Numbered from the stretch's first letter, positions 1 through 9,952 are shown. The stretch is 64,000 nt of DNA from Bradyrhizobium sp. (GCF_004799405.1 NZ_SSMW01000002.1:167202-231201); one strand, 5' to 3'. A program made the numbers and translations. The notes: generated by a model from the letters alone, not told the origin.

Positions 1-141
1 CAACTCAAGACCCGTCTCGCCGATTACAAGGTGCCGAAACACCTCGAAATCCAGTCCCATCTGCCCCGCGAGGATTCCGGCAAGATTTTCAAGCGCCGCC
101 TGCGTGATCCCTATTGGGAGCGGGCAGGGCGGAGGATTTGA
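1..141 (+). CDS. Acyl-CoA synthetase (AMP-binding), C-terminal fragment
   Basis: Only the last 46 codons lie in the window, reading from base 1 to the TGA at 139-141. The tail has the typical end of the ANL superfamily C-terminal domain: LADYKVPKHLE, then PREDSGKIFKRRLRDPYW. The lysine in SGKIFKR matches the conserved lysine that contacts the adenylate in fatty-acid and aryl-CoA ligases. The family activates a carboxylic acid with ATP and then transfers it to CoA in the cytoplasm. The substrate cannot be judged from the tail. A thiolase and SDR set lies 3 kb downstream on the other strand, so a fatty or aromatic acyl substrate is possible, but this is inference. Confidence 0.8.
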   Translation, partial: QLKTRLADYKVPKHLEIQSHLPREDSGKIFKRRLRDPYWERAGRRI

Positions 142-149
142 CCTTCTTA

Positions 150-201
150 CCTTCTCCCCTTGCGGGAGAAGGTGGCTTCGCGAAGCGAAGACGGATGAGG
201 G
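150..201. repeat. Dispersed palindromic repeat, copy 1
   Basis: It lies in the 190-base gap between the ligase and ppc. An outer hairpin pairs CCTTCTCCC (150-158) with GGGAGAAGG (164-172). It is followed by a second stem, CTTCGC (176-181) with GCGAAG (185-190), with loop GAA, and then the GGATGAGGGG tail. Other copies lie near 4206, 14415, 21691 and 32239. No gene is seen in the gap. Confidence 0.75.
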
Positions 202-331
202 GTTCCGGTCTATCGATAGAAAGCGACCTCTGGGTCTGTCGGACGATGGAGGCCATCGCCTTTTTCTTGATCTTGCATCCGCCTCCAAAAATTGCGACTG
301 AAAGAGGCCGGGCAGTTTCTGGAGCTTAGTG

Positions 332-3121
332 ATGTCGACCCAGATCATGCCTTCCGACCCTGACGCGCGCAGCAATCGCAGCGAAGAGATCGCCGCCCTC
401 GAGGAGGATGTCCGGCTTCGCGAAGACATCCGGCTGCTCGGCCGCATCCTCGGCGACACCGTGCGCGATCAGGAAGGCGCCGACGTGTTCGACCTGGTCG
501 AGCGCATCCGGCAGACCTCGATCCGGTTCCATCGCGATGACGACAAACCGGCGCGGCGCGAGCTTGAAGTCATCCTCGACGGTATGTCGACCAGCGATAC
601 CGTGCGCATCGTCCGAGCCTTCAGCTATTTTTCGCATCTCGCCAACATCGCCGAGGACCAGAACAACATTCGGCAGATGCGCGGAAAGCCCGGCGCACCG
701 AAGGCAAGCACGCTCGCCTTGACGCTGTCGCACGCCCGCGCGGCCGGTTTCAGCGCGGCGGATTTGCGAAGCTTTTTCGCAAGCGCCCTGGTCGGCCCGG
801 TCCTGACCGCGCATCCGACCGAGGTGCGCCGCAAGAGCACCATCGATCGCGAAATGGAGATCGCCGAACTGCTCGACCGGCGCGAGCGGGTGCAACTCAC
901 GGCGGAGGAGAGTGCTGCAGGCGGCGAACAGTTGCGGCGCGAAGTATTGACGCTGTGGCAGACCAATCTCCTGCGCCGGACTAAGCTGACCGTGCTCGAC
1001 GAGGTCGGCAACGGATTGTCGTTTTACGACTACACCTTCCTGCGCGAGGTGCCGCGGCTGCATTGCGCGCTCGAGGACCGGCTGAACGAGGAAGACAACA
1101 ACGCGCAGGGCGAGCTGGCGTCGTTCCTGAAGATGGGAAGCTGGATCGGGGGCGATCGCGACGGCAATCCCTTCGTCACCGCGGATGTGATGCGCGGCAC
1201 GCTGCGCCTGCATTCAAGCCGCGTGTTGCGGTTTTACCTCGAGGAATTGCACGCGCTGGGCGGCGAGTTGTCGATCGCCGCACACCTTGCCGATGTTTCC
1301 GACGAATTGCGCGCGCTGGCGCAGCGCTCGCCCGATACCTCTCCGCACCGAAGCGGCGAACCCTATCGGCTGGCGGTATCCGGAATCTATGCGCGGCTCG
1401 CCGCCACCGCGCACGAGCTCAAGGTGGAAACCAACCGGCCGCCGGTAGGGGAAGCGGCGCCCTATGCCAGCGCGAAGGAGTTCAAGGCCGATCTCGACAT
1501 TCTCGATCGCTCGCTGATCGCGAACAATTCCAGAGTTATCGCGCGCGGGCGGCTGCGGTTGTTGCGCCGGGCGGCGGACTGTTTTGGCTTTTATCTCGCC
1601 AGTCTCGACATGCGGCAAAACTCCGCCGTGCACGAACGCACCGTTGCCGAACTGCTGGACTCCGCCAACCCCGGCTCCTCCTATCTGGCCCTGAGCGAAG
1701 ATGCGCGGATCGCGCTGCTCACCAGCGAACTGCGCGACCCGCGGCCGCTGACCTCGGCCTTCGTGAAATACAGCGACGAGACCGTGGGGGAGCTCGCGAT
1801 CTTCCATGAGGCCGCCGCGGCGCATCACGCCTATGGCGAGGACGCGATCCCCCAATGTATCATCTCGATGTGCAAGGGTGTCTCCGACATGCTGGAGGTC
1901 GCCCTGCTCTTGAAGGAAGCCGGTCTCGTCGATCCCTCCGGGCGCAGTGCGCTCAACATCGTGCCGCTGTTCGAAACCATCGAGGACTTGCAGGCGAGTT
2001 CGGCGATCATGGACTGGCTATTGTCGATGCATGACTATCGCAAGCTGGTGGACAGCCGCGGCGGCGTGCAGGAAGTGATGCTCGGCTATTCCGACAGCAA
2101 CAAGGATGGCGGCTTCGTCACCTCGGGCTGGGAACTCTACAAGGCCGAGATCGGCCTCGTCGAAGTGTTCGAGCGTCACGGGGTTCGCCTGAGGCTGTTC
2201 CACGGCCGTGGCGGTTCGGTCGGCCGCGGCGGCGGCCCAAGCTATGACGCCATCATCGCCCAGCCGGGCGGTGCGGTGAACGGCCAGATCCGCATCACCG
2301 AGCAGGGCGAGATCATCTCCAGCAAATATTCCAACGCCGAAGTCGGCCGCAACAACCTGGAGATTCTCGCCGCCGCGACGCTCGAAGCCAGCCTGCTGCT
2401 GCCGCGGCAAAGCGCGCCGTCGGGCGAATACCTCAAGGCCATGGACCAACTGTCGGCGCTGGCGTTCAGGGCTTATCGCGGCCTGGTCTACGAAACCGAA
2501 GGTTTTGCAGATTATTTCTGGGGTTCGACCGTGATCACCGAAATCGCCACCCTGAACATCGGCAGCCGGCCGGCCTCGCGCAAGAAAACCCGCGAGATCG
2601 AGGACCTCAGAGCCATTCCCTGGGTTTTCAGCTGGGCGCAATGCCGCCTGATGCTGCCGGGCTGGTACGGCTTTGGCAGCGCGGTGGAACAATGGGTCGC
2701 GGCGCATCCCGACAAGGGCATGCCGTTCCTGAAAGAGATTTATCGGGAGTGGCCGTTTTTCCGCATGCTGCTGTCGAACATGGACATGGTGCTGGCGAAA
2801 AGCTCGATCGCAATCGCTTCGCGCTATGCCGAACTGGTACCCGACGTGAAGTTGCGCGACAGCATCTTCGGGCGCATCCGGCAGGAGTGGCAGACCTCGA
2901 TCGACATGCTGCTGGACATCATGGGGCAGCAGCGGCTGCTGCAAGGCAATCCGCTGCTGGAACGCTCGATCCGCAACCGGTTTCCGTATCTCGATCCGCT
3001 CAACCACGTGCAGGTCGAGTTATTGAAGGCCAACCGCGCCGAAAATCCCGACGAGGCGGTGCTGCGCGGGATTCAGATCACCATCAACGGCATTTCGGCG
3101 GGGTTGAGGAACAGCGGGTAG
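332..3121 (+). CDS. ppc: Phosphoenolpyruvate carboxylase
   Basis: 929 residues, the usual length for bacterial PEP carboxylase. It adds bicarbonate to PEP to make oxaloacetate, the anaplerotic feed to the TCA cycle. All signature blocks are present: VLTAHPTEV with the catalytic His161, [25 protein letters not shown] (Lys591), the glycine-rich [14 protein letters not shown] loop and the C-terminal [19 protein letters not shown] at 329 directly precedes the ATG at 332. I take the ATG, which sits about 8 bases after a GGAG. The gene stands alone: the upstream gap holds a repeat, and the downstream gene is convergent with two hairpins between. Confidence 0.97.
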   Translation: MSTQIMPSDPDARSNRSEEIAALEEDVRLREDIRLLGRILGDTVRDQEGADVFDLVERIRQTSIRFHRDDDKPARRELEVILDGMSTSDTVRIVRAFSYFSHLANIAEDQNNIRQMRGKPGAPKASTLALTLSHARAAGFSAADLRSFFASALVGPVLTAHPTEVRRKSTIDREMEIAELLDRRERVQLTAEESAAGGEQLRREVLTLWQTNLLRRTKLTVLDEVGNGLSFYDYTFLREVPRLHCALEDRLNEEDNNAQGELASFLKMGSWIGGDRDGNPFVTADVMRGTLRLHSSRVLRFYLEELHALGGELSIAAHLADVSDELRALAQRSPDTSPHRSGEPYRLAVSGIYARLAATAHELKVETNRPPVGEAAPYASAKEFKADLDILDRSLIANNSRVIARGRLRLLRRAADCFGFYLASLDMRQNSAVHERTVAELLDSANPGSSYLALSEDARIALLTSELRDPRPLTSAFVKYSDETVGELAIFHEAAAAHHAYGEDAIPQCIISMCKGVSDMLEVALLLKEAGLVDPSGRSALNIVPLFETIEDLQASSAIMDWLLSMHDYRKLVDSRGGVQEVMLGYSDSNKDGGFVTSGWELYKAEIGLVEVFERHGVRLRLFHGRGGSVGRGGGPSYDAIIAQPGGAVNGQIRITEQGEIISSKYSNAEVGRNNLEILAAATLEASLLLPRQSAPSGEYLKAMDQLSALAFRAYRGLVYETEGFADYFWGSTVITEIATLNIGSRPASRKKTREIEDLRAIPWVFSWAQCRLMLPGWYGFGSAVEQWVAAHPDKGMPFLKEIYREWPFFRMLLSNMDMVLAKSSIAIASRYAELVPDVKLRDSIFGRIRQEWQTSIDMLLDIMGQQRLLQGNPLLERSIRNRFPYLDPLNHVQVELLKANRAENPDEAVLRGIQITINGISAGLRNSG

Positions 3122-3127
3122 AGTGTC

Positions 3128-3240
3128 GTCCCCGTGCATGCGGGGACCCATACGCCGTGTCCTTGCGTTTTGGCGCGGTGGCAAAGACCTTCTTTTGACA
3201 ACAGACGACCGGGATTGCGGGTCCCGGCGTTTGCCGGGAC
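3128..3240. repeat. Two hairpins between convergent genes
   Basis: In the gap between ppc and the convergent SDR gene, GTCCCCG (3128-3134) pairs with CGGGGAC (3141-3147), and GTCCCGGC (3221-3228) pairs with GCCGGGAC (3233-3240). The CGTCCC..GGGACGAC style resembles the palindrome at 57297. They could serve as a two-way transcription stop, but no T-run follows either stem, so repeat is the safer label. Confidence 0.55.
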
Positions 3241-3263
3241 GACACCGGTTATGGGGCCGCTTC

Positions 3264-4178
3264 TCAAATCGCATCCCAATTAAAAATATCCGCGGAGCGG
3301 TCGAGCTTGTAGAACGACGACTTCAGCGCCGGCATGCCGTGGTCGGCGAGGGTCTGCGGGGTCCAGCCCTCGGCGCGGTGGATCGAGCGCAACGGGCGCG
3401 ACTGGCTCATCAGGAAGATCTCGTTCATGCGCACCGCAAAGATCTGCCCGGTGACATCCTTGGCGGCGTCGCTGAGCAGGAACGCCACCACGGGCGCGAT
3501 CTTCTCCGGTCCCATCTGCTGAATTTTCGCCACCCGCGCTTTCTCGGCTTCGGTCTCGGTCGGAATGGTCCCGATCAGCCGGCTCCAGGCGAACGGCGAG
3601 ACGCAATTGGAGCGGACGTGAAAGCGCTCCATGTCGAGCGCGATCGATTTCGACAAGCCCACGATGCCGAGCTTCGCCGCGGCGTAGTTGGCCTGGCCGT
3701 AGTTGCCGACCAGGCCCGAGGTCGAGGTGAAATGCACGAACGCGCCGCTCTCCTGCTCGCGGAACAGCCGTGCTGCGGCGTGCGACACATAGAACGAACC
3801 CATCAGGTGGACCTTGATGACGGACTCGAACGCGTCGATGCTCATGCGGTGGAAGATCGCGTCGCGCAGGATGCCGGCGTTGTTGACCACGCCGTCGAGC
3901 TTGCCGAAACTGTCGACCGCCATCTTGACGATCCTGCTGGCCGGGATCGCTTCCGCCACGGTTTCGAAATTGGCCACCGCGGTGCCGCCGCGCTTTTTGA
4001 TTTCCTCGACCACTTCCTCGGCCGGTGTCGCGCTCGACCCCGATCCGTCCGCGGCCACGCCGGGATCGTTGACCACCACCTTGGCGCCTTCGGCCGCGCA
4101 GAGCAGCGCGATCTCCCGCCCGATGCCGCGCCCGGCGCCAGTGACGATGATGGATTTATCCCGAAGTGACTTGGTCAT
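3264..4178 (-). CDS. SDR oxidoreductase, probable 3-hydroxyacyl-CoA dehydrogenase type
   Basis: 304 residues from the ATG at 4178, which follows GGGAG at good spacing. An upstream in-frame start at 4208 lies in repeat-derived sequence and is not preferred. The Rossmann motif TGAGRGIG is at the N-terminus, followed by VVNNAG, a catalytic Ser in FTSTSG, and Tyr/Lys in YAAAK. The protein is longer than a minimal SDR (about 250 residues), with an extra tail of about 60 residues. The layout resembles the hydroxyacyl-CoA dehydrogenase part of peroxisomal multifunctional enzyme 2. It is the last gene of a leftward set with a thiolase and a Zn-ribbon/OB protein, which suggests CoA-ester degradation. 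The substrate is unknown. Confidence 0.85.
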   Translation of the reverse strand: MTKSLRDKSIIVTGAGRGIGREIALLCAAEGAKVVVNDPGVAADGSGSSATPAEEVVEEIKKRGGTAVANFETVAEAIPASRIVKMAVDSFGKLDGVVNNAGILRDAIFHRMSIDAFESVIKVHLMGSFYVSHAAARLFREQESGAFVHFTSTSGLVGNYGQANYAAAKLGIVGLSKSIALDMERFHVRSNCVSPFAWSRLIGTIPTETEAEKARVAKIQQMGPEKIAPVVAFLLSDAAKDVTGQIFAVRMNEIFLMSQSRPLRSIHRAEGWTPQTLADHGMPALKSSFYKLDRSADIFNWDAI

Positions 4179-4205
4179 GGTGTTTCTCCCGCGTGCGTTC
4201 CTGGT

Positions 4206-4346
4206 CACCTCGCCCCGTTTGCGGGGAGAGGTCGAAATTCGCGAAGCGAATTTCGGGTGAGGGGGACTCTCCGCGAGTCCGGCTGTTGAGAGGGCCCCTC
4301 ACCCCAACCCTCTCCCCGTGAAGAACGGGGAGAGGGAGCTGAGGGA
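4206..4346. repeat. Dispersed palindromic repeat, copy 2 (double)
   Basis: A CTCGCCCCGTTTGCGGGGAG hairpin is followed by the stem CGAAATTCGC (4233-4242) with GCGAATTTCG (4246-4255), loop GAA, then GGGTGAGGGG. An inverted second unit follows (CCCCTCACCCC, then CTCTCCCCG...CGGGGAGAG). It fills the gap between the thiolase and SDR genes. Confidence 0.75.
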
Positions 4347-4358
4347 GCGGCGCTCCCT

Positions 4359-5498
4359 TCACTTCTCGTTCGTAAAAATAATCGTGCCGCTCGCCGCGAA
4401 CATGCCGCCGACGCCGTGGCACACGGAAATCTTGGCGCCCGGCACCTGCGCCGGTGCGATCCCGCGCATTTGCCGCACGCTTTCCTGCAGCGCGTACATG
4501 CCGTACATGCCCGAATGCATGTAGCTGAGGCCGCCGCCATTGGTGTTGAGCGGCAGCTTGCCGCCGGGCCGCGTGTTGCCGTCGGCGATGAACTTGCCGG
4601 TCTCTTCATGCGGCATGAAGCCGAGGTCGCCGAGGCCGTAGAGCGGCAGGTGCGCGAACGCGTCGTAGATCATCAGGTGATCGACATCGTTGTGGGTGAT
4701 GCCGGCTTCCTTGAACGCGAGCGGCCCCGCAACCTTGAAGGCGCGCGAGGAATCGAAAGTCTTCATCTGACTGACCATCGGCGTCTCCACGCTTTCGCCG
4801 GTGCCGAGAATATAGACCGGCCTGGTCTTGAAATCTTTGGCGCGCTCCGCCGAGGTCAGGATCAGCGCGCCGCCGCCGTCGGTGACCAGACAGCATTGCA
4901 GGATCCGGAACGGGTAGGCGATCATCCGCGAATTCAGCACGTCCTCGACCGTGATCGGCGCCTTCATGGTGGCACGCGGATTCTTCGCCGCCCACTCTCG
5001 CTGCACCACGGCGACCATCGCGATCTGCTCATGGGTGATGCCGTGGGTCTTCATGTAGCGCAGCACCGGTATCGGAAACATGCTGGCCGGGGTCGAGACG
5101 CCATAGGGAAGCTCGAACTGGCCGTTGAGGCTGTCGGGACCGGTCATGCGCGGGGTGCGGCCGATATTCGACTTGCCGCTTTCGGCATGCGTGATCAGCA
5201 CGGTCTTGCACAACCCGGCCTCGATCGCTGCGGCGGCGTGGCGGACATGCAACATGAACGAGCAGCCGCCGACCGAAGTGCCGTCGACCCAGGTCGGCGT
5301 GATCCCGAGATAATGCGCGATCTGCTGCGGGGTCTCGACCGCGGTGGCGAAGCCGTCGATGTCGGACAGCTTCAATCCGGCGTCCGCAATGGCGTTGAGT
5401 GCCGCATCGGCATGCAACTGGATCTGCGAGACATTCGGGATAACGCCGAGTTCGGTGGTTTCGGCAGCACCAACCACGGCGACTTGATTCCTGCGCAT
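4359..5498 (-). CDS. Thiolase-family protein (acetyl-CoA acetyltransferase-like)
   Basis: 379 residues, starting at the ATG at 5498 behind an AAGG. It begins VAVVGAAETTELGV, typical of the non-decarboxylating, SCP-x-type thiolase branch. The nucleophile region reads GGCSFMLHVRHAA, with Cys in the expected place. The C-terminal GGGLSYMHSG and SVCHGVGGMFAASG match the HxxxG and Cys-Gly/His-Gly thiolase boxes. Only 4 bases separate it from the upstream Zn-ribbon/OB gene. In this family the two proteins often form a complex, as in steroid side-chain aldol-lyases. I therefore infer a thiolase or aldolase acting on a CoA ester, followed by the downstream SDR. The natural substrate is not visible. 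Confidence 0.87.
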   Translation of the reverse strand: MRRNQVAVVGAAETTELGVIPNVSQIQLHADAALNAIADAGLKLSDIDGFATAVETPQQIAHYLGITPTWVDGTSVGGCSFMLHVRHAAAAIEAGLCKTVLITHAESGKSNIGRTPRMTGPDSLNGQFELPYGVSTPASMFPIPVLRYMKTHGITHEQIAMVAVVQREWAAKNPRATMKAPITVEDVLNSRMIAYPFRILQCCLVTDGGGALILTSAERAKDFKTRPVYILGTGESVETPMVSQMKTFDSSRAFKVAGPLAFKEAGITHNDVDHLMIYDAFAHLPLYGLGDLGFMPHEETGKFIADGNTRPGGKLPLNTNGGGLSYMHSGMYGMYALQESVRQMRGIAPAQVPGAKISVCHGVGGMFAASGTIIFTNEK

Positions 5499-5502
5499 GA
5501 TG

Positions 5503-5922
5503 CTAGCCCTTCGCAGGACGGAACAGGGGAAGGGTGATCTTGTCGTCGAGCTTCTCGAACGCGACTTCCAGCTTCATGTCGAGTTCGAGCGCCTCGGGCG
5601 TCTGCGGGCAATCGACGATGTTGCTCATCATCCGCGGACCTTCGTCGAGTTCCACCACCGCGATGGCGTAAGGCGGCGTGAAGCCCGGCACCGGGCGGTG
5701 ATGGATCACGTAGCTGTAAAGCTTGCCCTTGCCGCTGGCCTTGAACACGCTGACCTTGCGCGAGGCGCAGGACGGGCAGAACGGGCGCGGCGGGAAATAG
5801 ACGTTGGCGCAGGCGTCGCAACGCTGCAGCCGCAACTCACCCGCCTGGGTGCCATCCCAGAAATGCTGGGTTTCCGGTGTCGGTTTCGGTCGCGCGCGCG
5901 CGGGCTCGGCCATGTCGGTCAT
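5503..5922 (-). CDS. Zn-ribbon/OB-fold protein (DUF35 type), thiolase partner
   Basis: 139 residues. The N-terminal rubredoxin-like Zn ribbon carries CDAC and CPSC pairs, and an OB-fold follows (YSYVIHHRPVPGF, then YAIAVVELDEGPRM). Known members bind CoA-ester enzymes and hold the acyl-CoA for the partner thiolase. The start may be at 5922 (MTDM) or three codons later. It is the first gene of the leftward set. A 181-base gap with no recognised gene separates it from the divergent importer operon, so the promoters of both operons probably lie there. Confidence 0.85.
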   Translation of the reverse strand: MTDMAEPARARPKPTPETQHFWDGTQAGELRLQRCDACANVYFPPRPFCPSCASRKVSVFKASGKGKLYSYVIHHRPVPGFTPPYAIAVVELDEGPRMMSNIVDCPQTPEALELDMKLEVAFEKLDDKITLPLFRPAKG

Positions 5923-6103
5923 TCCCTCCGGTATTATTGCGAACTTGATGCGACATTGGACTGCCCGCCGTCAATGGTCCAGCAAAGCGCGCGCATGCCG
6001 CCTATTCCGGCACACGCATAATGGATGAGGCGGTAACGCTTGTATCCCCGTCACCCCCCGCGTTAGATTGGCGTCAGAACCAAGAAAATCGGGAGGATTT
6101 CAC

Positions 6104-7348
6104 ATGTCGAAGATCACGGGTGCGGTGCTGGCCGCGGGTTTGACGCTGGCGATGCCGGCCCATGCCGCGGATGCGCCGGCGGAAATCAAGATCGGCACGC
6201 TCTATGCGTCGGCCGGGCGCTTCGCCTCGATTTCGATGCCGGTTTACAGCGCGCTCAAGCTCTGGATCGACCAGAAAAATGCCGATGGCGGGGTTTACGT
6301 CAAGGCATTCGATAAGAAAATCCCGGTCAAGCTGGTCTCCTACGACGACCAGAGCAACACCGCGACCGCTTCCACGCTCTACAACCAGCTCATCACCCAG
6401 GACAAGGTCGACCTGTTGGTCGCCGACTCCGGTTCGGTGCTGACGGCGCCCGCAGTGGCGATCGCGCGCGACCATAAGATGTTCCTGTTCGACCAGACCG
6501 GAACCGGCGCCAGCTTCTTTTCCAAGGACAATCCCTACATCGCACTGATGGCGGATCCGGTTTCGACGATCTGGCCCAAACCGGTTGCGGATTTCGTTTC
6601 GCAGGATGGACCGGGCCTCGGCATCAAGAAGATCGCCATTCTGTATTCGACCAATGAATTTACCGGAACGCAGGCCAACGCCTTCCGCAAATTCGTCAAG
6701 GATTCCGGTGCGCCGATCGAGATCGTCTACGACCAGGGCATTCCGACCGAGACCACCAACTACACCGTGATCATCAACAACATCAACAACACCAGCCCCG
6801 ACGCGGTGATTCATTTCGGCTACGCGCCGAACGACATCGCATTCCTGCGCAACGTGGCCGACGTCGGCGTCAAGTTCAAGATGCTGTTCTGCATCTATGC
6901 CGGCCTCGAGACCGAGCTTCTCGAAAAGAACGTCGGCGAAAAGGGCCTCGAGCACGTCTTCACCTATGTGCCGCCCTCCGAGCTGGACTATCCGGTCAAT
7001 TTCGGCATGAACATGAAGGACTATAGAGCCGCCTGGGAGAAGAAATACCCCGACGGCAAGATCGAGTTCGGCTTCAACGCCGTGGCCGGATACACCACGG
7101 GGCTCATTCTGGAGAAGACGCTGTCGGTGGCGACCAGCCTCGATCAGATGGAACTGCGCCGCGCGACGTTCAGCCTGTCCGGGCAACTCAAGACGCTCGA
7201 CGGCACTTTCGCACTGGACGAGATGGGCGGCCAGATCGGCGAGTTGACGCCGATGGGGCAGCTTGAACTCCATGATGGTCACCTCAAGTTCATCTCGGTC
7301 TATCCGCACGAAACCGCCACCGGCAAGCCTGTCTATCCGCGTCCATGA
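6104..7348 (+). CDS. Liv-type ABC importer, periplasmic binding protein
   Basis: 414 residues from the ATG at 6104 with GGGAGG 7 bases upstream. An in-frame start at 6068 lacks such a site and would precede the signal peptide. The Sec signal is MSKITGAVLAAGLTLAMPA followed by HAADA. The mature part is a type I periplasmic binding fold (IKIGTLYASAGRFAS, then VDLLVADSGSVLTAPAV), as in LivK and other branched-chain amino acid or aromatic acid receptors. First gene of a nine-gene rightward operon whose enzymes are not amino-acid enzymes, so the ligand is more likely an organic acid or amide. This last point is inference. Confidence 0.9.
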   Translation: MSKITGAVLAAGLTLAMPAHAADAPAEIKIGTLYASAGRFASISMPVYSALKLWIDQKNADGGVYVKAFDKKIPVKLVSYDDQSNTATASTLYNQLITQDKVDLLVADSGSVLTAPAVAIARDHKMFLFDQTGTGASFFSKDNPYIALMADPVSTIWPKPVADFVSQDGPGLGIKKIAILYSTNEFTGTQANAFRKFVKDSGAPIEIVYDQGIPTETTNYTVIINNINNTSPDAVIHFGYAPNDIAFLRNVADVGVKFKMLFCIYAGLETELLEKNVGEKGLEHVFTYVPPSELDYPVNFGMNMKDYRAAWEKKYPDGKIEFGFNAVAGYTTGLILEKTLSVATSLDQMELRRATFSLSGQLKTLDGTFALDEMGGQIGELTPMGQLELHDGHLKFISVYPHETATGKPVYPRP

Positions 7349-7391
7349 GGCGATGGCGGGCTGAGAACCGGACGCCGGGGGTGAGGCGCCG

Positions 7392-8318
7392 ATGCTGATT
7401 TACGCGCTCGTCGCCGGCGTATTGTTCGGCCTGTATTTCAGTCTGGTCGGTATCGGCCTCAATCTCGTGTTCGGTGTCATGCGCATCGTCAATCTTGCGC
7501 ATGGCGACTTTCTGATGCTTGGCGCGTTCGTCGCCTTCGGCGTGGTGACGCTTGCCGGCATCGACCCGTTGTTTGCGGTGCCGCTGGCCTTTGTGCTATT
7601 CGTGCTGGTCGGCATGCTGCTGTACTGGGTGCTGGTGCCGCGGCTGCAGGGTTCGGTGAACCCGGAAATGCTGTCGATCATCCTGTTCTTCGGGCTGTCG
7701 CAGGTGATCGAGGCGGTCACGACGATTTTCTTCGGCACCAGCGAGCGTTCGATCCAGAGCCGCGCGCTCGGCACGGTGTTCCAGACCATCAAGATAAAAC
7801 TGTTCGGCGGCACGCCGGATAGCGGCGGCCCGATCCAGATCTTCGGCCAGGGATTTCCGGCCTCCTGGGTGATCGCATCCATCACCAGCCTGATCGCGAT
7901 CGCCTTCGTCTATGTCTATCTGTACCGGACACGGCTGGGTACGCTGACCCGTGCCGTGATGTCGCGGCGCGACGAGGCATTTGCGACCGGCATCGATGTC
8001 GATCGCGTCTCCGCCGCGGCCTTTGGCATCGGATTGGGACTGGCGGCGGTCGCCGGCGTGTTCGCGCCTTTCATGTTCGGGTCGGTGACGCCGGCATTCG
8101 GTGCGGACGCGACCGTCACGTCATTTGCCATCGTGGTGCTGGGATCGCTTGGCAATCCCCTAGGGACCGCGCTTGGCGGCGTCGTTTATGGCGTCTGCTA
8201 CATGCTGGTGCAGACCTATCTGAGTTCATGGGCCGATCTGTTGCCATACGTGCTTCTGATTTTCATCCTGCTGCTGCGTCCAAGCGGGCTGTTGGGAAGG
8301 CGGGTGCGCGTTGCCTAG
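7392..8318 (+). CDS. Liv-type ABC permease, LivH family
   Basis: 308 residues with about eight hydrophobic helices. The N-terminal signature GLNLVFGVMRIVNLAHGDF matches LivH-type permeases of the branched-chain amino acid group. The inner membrane subunit pairs with the next gene's LivM. A 43-base gap follows the binding-protein gene. The stop overlaps the start of the next gene by 8 bases, so translation is probably coupled. Confidence 0.9.
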   Translation: MLIYALVAGVLFGLYFSLVGIGLNLVFGVMRIVNLAHGDFLMLGAFVAFGVVTLAGIDPLFAVPLAFVLFVLVGMLLYWVLVPRLQGSVNPEMLSIILFFGLSQVIEAVTTIFFGTSERSIQSRALGTVFQTIKIKLFGGTPDSGGPIQIFGQGFPASWVIASITSLIAIAFVYVYLYRTRLGTLTRAVMSRRDEAFATGIDVDRVSAAAFGIGLGLAAVAGVFAPFMFGSVTPAFGADATVTSFAIVVLGSLGNPLGTALGGVVYGVCYMLVQTYLSSWADLLPYVLLIFILLLRPSGLLGRRVRVA

Positions 8319-9231
8319 CGCCTTCAAACACACCCTGTTCATCGTCGCGCCGTTGCTTGCCGTGTTTGCAGTGCTGCCCGGCGTCTACGAAAATCATCTG
8401 TTGCTGTTCAATTTCGTGATCTTCCTGATCCTCGCCCAGGGCGTCAACATCATCTACGGTTTCACCGGCTATCTGCCGTTCGGCTATGTCGGCTTCTTCG
8501 GCGCCGGCGCCTACGGCTTTGCGATCCTGGTGATGCACTATCAGGCCCCGGCCGTGATCGCGGTGCTCGCGGCCGGACTGGTGGGCGTGGCGCTCGGGCT
8601 GTTGCTGACGCCGCTCTTGCGCCTGTCGGGTGCTTATTTTGCCATCGCCAATCTTGCGGCGTCGCTGGCGGTGCTGCACTTCGTCGCCAATCCGGCGCTG
8701 GAGAACATCACGCGCGGGCCCTACGGCGTCTCGCTCACCGGCACCTTCAATCCGACGCTGGCCTATTCGGCGGCCCTCGCCGTGCTGGCGCTGACGCTGG
8801 GTGCGGTGGTGTTTTTGAAGAACTCCGGTTTTGGTCTCGCCTTGCAGGCGGTGCGCGAGGATGCCGTCAGCGCCTCGATGGCGGGGGTCAATGTAGTGCG
8901 GATGCGCGTGATCGCCTGGCTGGCCTCGGCGCTGGTGGCGGGCCTCGCCGGCGGCGTCTATGCCTGGTACGTTTCGGTATTCTATCCCGACAACGTCTTC
9001 AGCGGCGATTTCAGCATCTTTGCCATTGTGTTCGCGCTGTTTGGCGGCGTCGCGACCATCTCCGGCCCGATCGTCGGCGTCATCATCCTCTACGGCATCT
9101 ACAATTTGATCGGCTTCACCACGCCGCAATATTTCCAGTTGATCTACGGCCTCCTGATCATGGGACTGGTGCTGTTTCTCCCCGCCGGCCTCGTTTCGCT
9201 GGCAACACGCAGGGGCTGGCATGTCCCCTGA
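8311..9231 (+). CDS. Liv-type ABC permease, LivM family
   Basis: 306 residues, multi-pass. LivM signatures are GVNIIYGFTGYLPFGYVGFFG near the N-terminus and the EDAVSASMAGVN motif, which contacts the ATPase. The best start is a TTG at 8311, inside the end of the livH-like gene and about 8 bases after GGAAGG. There is no ATG that would keep the first membrane helix. The stop overlaps the next gene's ATG by 11 bases. Confidence 0.88.
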   Translation: MPSAFKHTLFIVAPLLAVFAVLPGVYENHLLLFNFVIFLILAQGVNIIYGFTGYLPFGYVGFFGAGAYGFAILVMHYQAPAVIAVLAAGLVGVALGLLLTPLLRLSGAYFAIANLAASLAVLHFVANPALENITRGPYGVSLTGTFNPTLAYSAALAVLALTLGAVVFLKNSGFGLALQAVREDAVSASMAGVNVVRMRVIAWLASALVAGLAGGVYAWYVSVFYPDNVFSGDFSIFAIVFALFGGVATISGPIVGVIILYGIYNLIGFTTPQYFQLIYGLLIMGLVLFLPAGLVSLATRRGWHVP

Positions 9232-9952
9232 ATCGGCACCCATTCTCAACGTCTCGAACGTCGTCAAGCGCTTCGGCGGCTTTCATGCGCTCGACGGTTT
9301 GAGCTTTCATTGCGCGCCGGGCGAAATCTTAGGCTTGGTGGGTCCCAACGGCTCCGGCAAGACCACCGCGATCAACGTCATCTCCGGCCTCTACGCGCCT
9401 GACGGCGGCGAGGTGACGTTCGACGGCGCCTCGCTCGGCGGGGTCGCATCGCACAGGCTGGTCCATCGCGGCATCAACCGCACCTTCCAGATTCCGAAAC
9501 CATTTTTGTCGCTGACGGTACGGCAGAATATCGCGGTGGCCCTGGCCTATGGTCGCGCCGCGGTGGCGCCGCCAGAGATGGCCGCATTGCTCGACGAATA
9601 CCGGCTCGCTGATGTCGCCGACCGGCCGGCGGCCGATCTGAACAACGCCCAGCAGAAGATGCTCGATCTCGTTCGTGCGCTCGCCACCCGGCCGCGGCTG
9701 TTGCTGCTCGACGAGCTCGCCGCCGGGCTCAACCCGGCGGAACTCGACTGGATCGCCGAGCGCATCAAGGCGCTGGCGCAAGGCGGAATGGCAATCATCG
9801 TGGTCGAGCATCTCATGGGATTCATCGAACATATCACCGATCGCGTCATCGTCATGAACGCCGGCAAGGAGATTTTCGAAGGCAAGCTTGCGGTCGCGGT
9901 CCAGGTGCCACAGGTGATCGAAGTGTTCCTCGGAGGCGAGCATGCCGCCTGA
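9221..9952 (+). CDS. Liv-type ABC ATPase, LivG family, with degenerate signature motif
   Basis: 243 residues. Walker A is GPNGSGKTT and Walker B is LLLLDELAAGLNP, with the H-loop in VVEHLM. The ABC signature, usually LSGGQ or LSYGQ, reads LNNAQ (within DLNNAQQKMLDLVRALA). The glycines that contact the gamma-phosphate across the dimer are thus replaced. The partner LivF next door keeps a perfect LSGGQ, so the heterodimer probably has one normal and one weakened ATP site. Start and stop both overlap neighbouring genes (11 bases each). Confidence 0.9.
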   Translation: MSPESAPILNVSNVVKRFGGFHALDGLSFHCAPGEILGLVGPNGSGKTTAINVISGLYAPDGGEVTFDGASLGGVASHRLVHRGINRTFQIPKPFLSLTVRQNIAVALAYGRAAVAPPEMAALLDEYRLADVADRPAADLNNAQQKMLDLVRALATRPRLLLLDELAAGLNPAELDWIAERIKALAQGGMAIIVVEHLMGFIEHITDRVIVMNAGKEIFEGKLAVAVQVPQVIEVFLGGEHAA

